This document shows, piece after piece, positions 13,468 through 17,452 of a stretch of DNA of 17,452 nt. Below the pieces are notes generated by a model, which saw nothing but the letters and a program-made list of their open reading frames with translations, ran no database searches and was not told the DNA's origin. The stretch's first letter is position 1; each line of letters starts with the position of its first letter. The position numbers and the translations under genes are program-made. The DNA lies in assembly GCA_937926145.1 (NCBI GenBank), contig CALANW010000109.1:1-17452 (forward strand). The letters are read 5' to 3'. This DNA comes from an uncultured Ruminococcus sp. Its GTDB lineage: Bacteria; Bacillota; Clostridia; Oscillospirales; Ruminococcaceae.

Positions 13468-16400
13468 TCAGATCAGATCGCTGTCGTCACCGTCATCGAA
13501 AGTGAGGTCATCATCATCGTCGCTGTCCCCATCTTCGTCAGCAAAATCGCCAATATCGTCATAATCCTTGTATGAGTAGCCGTCATCTTCGTCCTCGACA
13601 TAAACATCGCTCATATCCATATCGTCTGCATCAGCAACAGGCTGTGGAATGATATCGTCATCATCATCGAAGGACTGCTTGAGGTCGATCTCATCACCGT
13701 CGGAGTTGAGGACCTTGACATCAAGACCGAGTGACTGGAGTTCCTTGACAAGAACTCGGAACGATTCAGGAACGCCAGGCTTAGGAACGTTCTGTCCCTT
13801 AACGATAGCTTCGTAAGTCTTAACACGTCCGACAGTATCGTCCGACTTGACTGTGAGTATTTCCTGAAGTGTATAAGCTGCACCGTAAGCTTCGAGAGCC
13901 CAAACTTCCATTTCTCCGAAACGCTGACCGCCGAACTGAGCTTTACCGCCGAGAGGCTGCTGTGTAACGAGGGAGTAAGGACCAACGGAACGTGCGTGGA
14001 TCTTATCATCAACGAGGTGGTGGAGCTTGAGGTAGTACATATAACCGACTGTAACGGGGTTATCGAACTTTTCGCCCGTTCTTCCGTCGTAAACGTCGGT
14101 CTTACCGTCTTCTCTCATACCTGCCTGCTTAAACATCTCACGGATATCATCTTCGTGAGCGCCGTCGAATACAGGGGTCATTACCTTCCAGCCGAGCTTC
14201 TTTGCAGCCATACCGAGATGAACTTCAAGAACCTGACCGATGTTCATACGCGAAGGAACGCCGAGAGGGTTAAGAACGATATCGAGCGGTGTACCGTCAG
14301 GAAGGAACGGCATATCTTCGGACTTAAGGATACGGGAAACGACACCCTTGTTACCGTGACGACCAGCCATTTTATCGCCGACAGAGATCTTACGCTTCTG
14401 TGCGATGTAGCAGCGAACGAGCATATTAACGCCCGGTGCAAGCTCCTTGCACTTATCACGGGTAAATACCTTAACGTCAACGATGATACCTGCTTCACCG
14501 TGAGGAACTTTAAGGGAGTTATCACGAACTTCTCTTGCCTTTTCGCCGAAAATAGCACGGAGAAGTCTTTCTTCTGCTGTAAGCTCAGTTTCACCCTTAG
14601 GTGTTACCTTACCAACGAGGATATCACCTGCACGGACTTCAGCACCGATACGAATGATTCCGCGGTCGTCGAGATCCTTGAGAGCGTCATCGCCGACATT
14701 AGGAATGTCACGGGTGATCTCTTCAGGTCCGAGCTTTGTATCTCTTGCTTCGATCTCATATTCTTCGATATGGATAGAAGTGTACATATCTTCACGAACA
14801 ACGCGTTCATTAAGGAGAACGGCGTCTTCGTAGTTGTAACCTTCCCATGTCATGAAGCCGATGAGGGCATTCTTACCAATGGAAATTTCACCGTTGCAGG
14901 TTGCAGGGCCGTCAGCGAGAACCTGACCAACGTGAACTTCTTCGCCGCAGTCAACGATAGGACGCTGATTGATGCAAGTGCCCTGGTTGGAACGCTTGAA
15001 CTTGATAAGTTCGTAGGTGTGGGTTGCGCCTGTGCCGTCCTTAACGACGATCTCATCGGCGGAAACCTTTTCTACAACACCGTCATGCTTGGAAACAACG
15101 CAAACACCCGAGTCAACGGCAGCCTTGTATTCCATACCTGTACCAACGATAGGAGCTTCTGTCTTAAGAAGAGGAACAGCCTGACGCTGCATGTTTGAAC
15201 CCATGAGCGCACGGTTTGCGTCATCGTTTTCGAGGAACGGAATGGAAGCAGTCGCAATGGAAACGACCATCTTAGGAGAAACGTCCATGTAGTCGATACG
15301 TTCTCTTTCACATTCGAGGATCTGATCTCTGTAACGTGCGTTTACGATAGGTCTTGCGAACTTGTGATCTTCTGTAAGAGGTTCGTTAGCCTGAGCAACC
15401 GTGTAGTTATCTTCCATATCGGCAGTCATATAAACCACCTCGTCGGTAACTACGCCCGTAGCCTTATCAACTCTTCTGTAAGGAGCTTCGATAAAGCCGT
15501 ATTCATTTATTCTTGCGAAGGATGCAAGATAGGAGATAAGTCCGATGTTAGGACCTTCAGGGGTCTCGATAGGACACATTCTTCCGTAGTGGGAGTAGTG
15601 AACGTCACGAACCTCGAATCCGGCACGGTCACGGGAAAGACCGCCGGGGCCGAGGGCTGAAAGTCTTCTCTTATGAGTAAGCTCTGCGAGAGGGTTCGTC
15701 TGATCCATGAACTGTGAAAGCGGTGATGAACCGAAGAATTCCTTTATCGCAGCAGTTATAGGTCTGATATTGATGAGAGATTCCGCTGACATTGCACCCT
15801 CGTTCTGAGTCTGGGTGTTCATTCTTTCACGGATAACTCTTTCCATTCTTGCAAAACCGATTCTGAACTGGTTCTGGAGAAGCTCACCAACGGAACGGAT
15901 ACGTCTGTTGCCGAGGTGGTCGATATCGTCAACTGTACCAACACCTTCGCAGAGGTTGATGAAGTAGCTGATAGTAGCATAGATATCGTCAAGAATGATA
16001 TGCTTTGGAACAAGCTCTTCAAGACGGCTCTTTACCATCTCTTCGATCTCTTCCTTGTCAGCGGCATTTTCAAGGATATCCTTGAGAACTGCAAAGGAAA
16101 CTTTCTCGTTGATGCCGTACTTAGCAGGGTCAAAGTCAACGTAAGGAGCGATATCTACCATGCCGTTGCCGATAACCTTGACTTCTCTCTCTTCAATTCT
16201 GTGAGCGGATTCACCTGTTGGTGTGGTGTAGAATTCCTTGTGCTCAATGTCGAGCCAAACCTCGGAAACGCCAGCCTGCTCGATCTCGAGAGCCTTGTCC
16301 ATTGTGATGAGATCGCCCTCGTCAGCCATAATTTCGCCAGTGAGAGGATTTGCAACGGGACGGGAAAGTCTGTGACCTGCGATTCTTGTAGCAACGCCGA

Positions 16401-17250
16401 GCTTCTTATTGTACTTATAGCGTCCGAAACGGGAAAGGTCATATCTTCTTGCGTCGAAGAAAAGTGTATTGATGTGGGAAACAGCGCTTTCTACCGTAGG
16501 AGGTTCGCCCGGACGGAGCTTCTTGTAAACTTCAAGGAGAGCTTCTTCCGTATTCTTTGTAGCGTCCTTCTGGAGGATAGTCTGTTCGAGGCGCTCGTCC
16601 TTGCCGAAGCGCTCTTCGATCTCGGCATCAGTACCGCAGCCGAGCGCTCTTATAAATGTAGTAAGGGGGATCTTTCTGTTCTTATCGATTCTTACATAGA
16701 TAACGTCGTTGGAATCCATTTCGTATTCCAGCCAAGCACCTCTGTTAGGGATAACGGTGGTCTTGAAAAGATCCTTACCTGTTTTATCCTTTTCAACAGC
16801 GTAGTAAACACCTGGGGAACGAACGAGCTGTGAAACGATAACACGTTCTGCGCCGTTGATAACGAATGTACCGCTTTCGGTCATGAGCGGCAGATCGCAG
16901 AGATAGATATCAGCATCGCCGGAATCGACGATATCACCTGTTGCTCTATCCCATACCTTAGCCTTAACGAACATCTTTGCAGAATAAGTTACGTCAAGTT
17001 CCTTGCACTTAGCGATGGAATAGTTCGATTCGTCAGCGAGCTTAAAGTCAACAAAGCTGAGAGAATAGTTGCCGTTATAGTCCGTGATGGAGGACATATC
17101 GTGAAGAACTTCTTTAAGTCCTTCGTCCAAGAACCATTCATAAGACTTTTTCTGCACCTCAATGAGGTTAGGCATCGGCAGAACTTCGTTGATCTTTCCG
17201 AAGCTCATACGAGTTGTTTTACCAAGCTGGACAGGCTTGACATTAACCAT
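13468..17250 (-). CDS. rpoB: DNA-directed RNA polymerase subunit beta
   Basis: Core RNA polymerase subunit, 1260 residues with the chosen start. Landmarks: GKTTRMSFGKI and PNLIEVQKKSYEWFL at the N terminus; rifampicin pocket GSSPLSQFMDQTNPLAELTH onwards at 507-538, matching Escherichia coli numbering with Asp516, His526 and Ser531 unchanged, so rifampicin sensitivity is predicted; KRKISVGDKMAGRHGNKGVVS at ~953-973; and RFGEMEVWALEAYGAAYTLQE near the C terminus. The last ~67 residues are about half Asp/Glu, a long acidic tail. Start: ATG 17250 (MVNVKPVQLG) has AAGGAGG nine bases upstream; an in-frame ATG 21 codons earlier (17313) has no ribosome site. First gene of rpoBC here; rplJ/rplL are not seen in the short upstream stretch. 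I could not assign its own promoter with confidence. Confidence 0.98.
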   Translation of the reverse strand: MVNVKPVQLGKTTRMSFGKINEVLPMPNLIEVQKKSYEWFLDEGLKEVLHDMSSITDYNGNYSLSFVDFKLADESNYSIAKCKELDVTYSAKMFVKAKVWDRATGDIVDSGDADIYLCDLPLMTESGTFVINGAERVIVSQLVRSPGVYYAVEKDKTGKDLFKTTVIPNRGAWLEYEMDSNDVIYVRIDKNRKIPLTTFIRALGCGTDAEIEERFGKDERLEQTILQKDATKNTEEALLEVYKKLRPGEPPTVESAVSHINTLFFDARRYDLSRFGRYKYNKKLGVATRIAGHRLSRPVANPLTGEIMADEGDLITMDKALEIEQAGVSEVWLDIEHKEFYTTPTGESAHRIEEREVKVIGNGMVDIAPYVDFDPAKYGINEKVSFAVLKDILENAADKEEIEEMVKSRLEELVPKHIILDDIYATISYFINLCEGVGTVDDIDHLGNRRIRSVGELLQNQFRIGFARMERVIRERMNTQTQNEGAMSAESLINIRPITAAIKEFFGSSPLSQFMDQTNPLAELTHKRRLSALGPGGLSRDRAGFEVRDVHYSHYGRMCPIETPEGPNIGLISYLASFARINEYGFIEAPYRRVDKATGVVTDEVVYMTADMEDNYTVAQANEPLTEDHKFARPIVNARYRDQILECERERIDYMDVSPKMVVSIATASIPFLENDDANRALMGSNMQRQAVPLLKTEAPIVGTGMEYKAAVDSGVCVVSKHDGVVEKVSADEIVVKDGTGATHTYELIKFKRSNQGTCINQRPIVDCGEEVHVGQVLADGPATCNGEISIGKNALIGFMTWEGYNYEDAVLLNERVVREDMYTSIHIEEYEIEARDTKLGPEEITRDIPNVGDDALKDLDDRGIIRIGAEVRAGDILVGKVTPKGETELTAEERLLRAIFGEKAREVRDNSLKVPHGEAGIIVDVKVFTRDKCKELAPGVNMLVRCYIAQKRKISVGDKMAGRHGNKGVVSRILKSEDMPFLPDGTPLDIVLNPLGVPSRMNIGQVLEVHLGMAAKKLGWKVMTPVFDGAHEDDIREMFKQAGMREDGKTDVYDGRTGEKFDNPVTVGYMYYLKLHHLVDDKIHARSVGPYSLVTQQPLGGKAQFGGQRFGEMEVWALEAYGAAYTLQEILTVKSDDTVGRVKTYEAIVKGQNVPKPGVPESFRVLVKELQSLGLDVKVLNSDGDEIDLKQSFDDDDDIIPQPVADADDMDMSDVYVEDEDDGYSYKDYDDIGDFADEDGDSDDDDDLTFDDGDDSDLI

Positions 17251-17336
17251 AGGCGAGTCCCTCCTTAAAATTTTACGGGGATAATTTTCCGTTTCCGCTT
17301 TAATTTCGGACATTTGCCGAATATTTGCAAAAACAG

Positions 17337-17365
17337 TTGCAATTCAGAAAAAAATGTGTTATACT
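17337..17365 (+). promoter_or_regulatory. Rightward sigma-A-type promoter reading off the contig
   Basis: -35 TTGCAA (17337-17342), 17-bp spacer, -10 TATACT (17360-17365) with an extended TG (17357-17358). It points away from rpoB, so it should serve a divergent gene beyond the contig end. A much weaker -10-like TATAAC overlaps it on the - strand. Confidence 0.6.
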
Positions 17366-17366
17366 A

Positions 17367-17380
17367 TTACCATACGGTAA
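17367..17380. promoter_or_regulatory. TetR-type operator-like dyad next to the rightward promoter
   Basis: TTACCATACGGTAA is palindromic at 12 of 14 positions (TTACC half-sites facing GGTAA) and starts one base after the -10 box, over the transcription start. Sites of the form TACCnnnnGGTA are common for TetR-family repressors. The regulator is not in the window. Confidence 0.45.
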
Positions 17381-17418
17381 AAACGCACATAGAATTGCAT
17401 TATGATACAGTATATTAT

Positions 17419-17451
17419 CTGTCTCTTATACACATCTGACGCTGCCGACGA
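17419..17451. other. Sequencing-library adapter (Nextera/Tn5 mosaic end), not genomic
   Basis: CTGTCTCTTATACACATCT is the reverse complement of the 19-bp Tn5 mosaic end. It is followed immediately by GACGCTGCCGACGA, the rest of the Nextera read-1 adapter. All 33 bases match the adapter as I know it; one extra A ends the window. Genomic sequence ends at 17418. Confidence 0.98.
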
Positions 17452-17452
17452 A

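Noticed and set aside
13996..15198. 400-codon open frame on the + strand opposite rpoB
   Set aside because: Same antisense shadow pattern; no ribosome site or family resemblance.
15637..15732. Rifampicin-resistance substitutions in RpoB
   Set aside because: All main pocket residues (Asp516, His526, Ser531 and neighbours) are the sensitive type.
17419..17451. Tn5 mosaic end as evidence of a transposon at the right edge
   Set aside because: The adapter tail that follows is specific to Nextera libraries; this is a preparation artefact.

Overview
The window looks like one end of a contig from a Gram-positive gut-type Clostridia bacterium, most like Ruminococcus/Oscillospiraceae. This is inferred from the RpoB/RpoC sequences, strong AGGAGG-type ribosome sites, two TTG starts, a Thr/Glu-rich Clostridia-style lipoprotein, and a yybP-ykoY riboswitch. 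Assignment below family level is not possible by eye. Real sequence stops at about 17418. The last 34 bases are Nextera/Tn5 library adapter, so the right edge is an artefact.

Left part (1-4377), all on the + strand: a membrane-anchored Cache-HAMP-PAS-GGDEF diguanylate cyclase; a strong promoter with a yybP-ykoY (Mn2+) riboswitch and its intrinsic terminator in front of a CaCA-family cation antiporter; and a promoter with possible regulator sites driving a secreted lipoprotein of the DUF4358 type.

Middle (4378-5224): an 848-bp gap between two convergent genes. It is filled almost exactly by two ~330-bp copies of a structured repeat in inverted orientation, separated by a ~164-bp centre with a 19-bp tandem repeat. 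Each copy has three hairpins in a row that keep pairing although their bases differ, a 75-nt module with 12-bp terminal inverted repeats, and a tiny ORF with a ribosome site. This is the least explained part of the window.

Right part, all on the - strand: a two-gene operon (GH2 glycoside hydrolase, then a MATE exporter) with its own promoter, then rpoB-rpoC closed by a clear intrinsic terminator. RpoC carries an insertion of about 115 residues relative to Bacillus. RpoB ends in a very acidic tail. The 175-nt rpoB-rpoC spacer can fold into strong hairpins. Just upstream of rpoB a rightward promoter abuts a TetR-type dyad, pointing to a divergent gene beyond the contig end.

The genes are mostly housekeeping and common accessory functions. 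I see no defence island, prophage or secondary-metabolism cluster.
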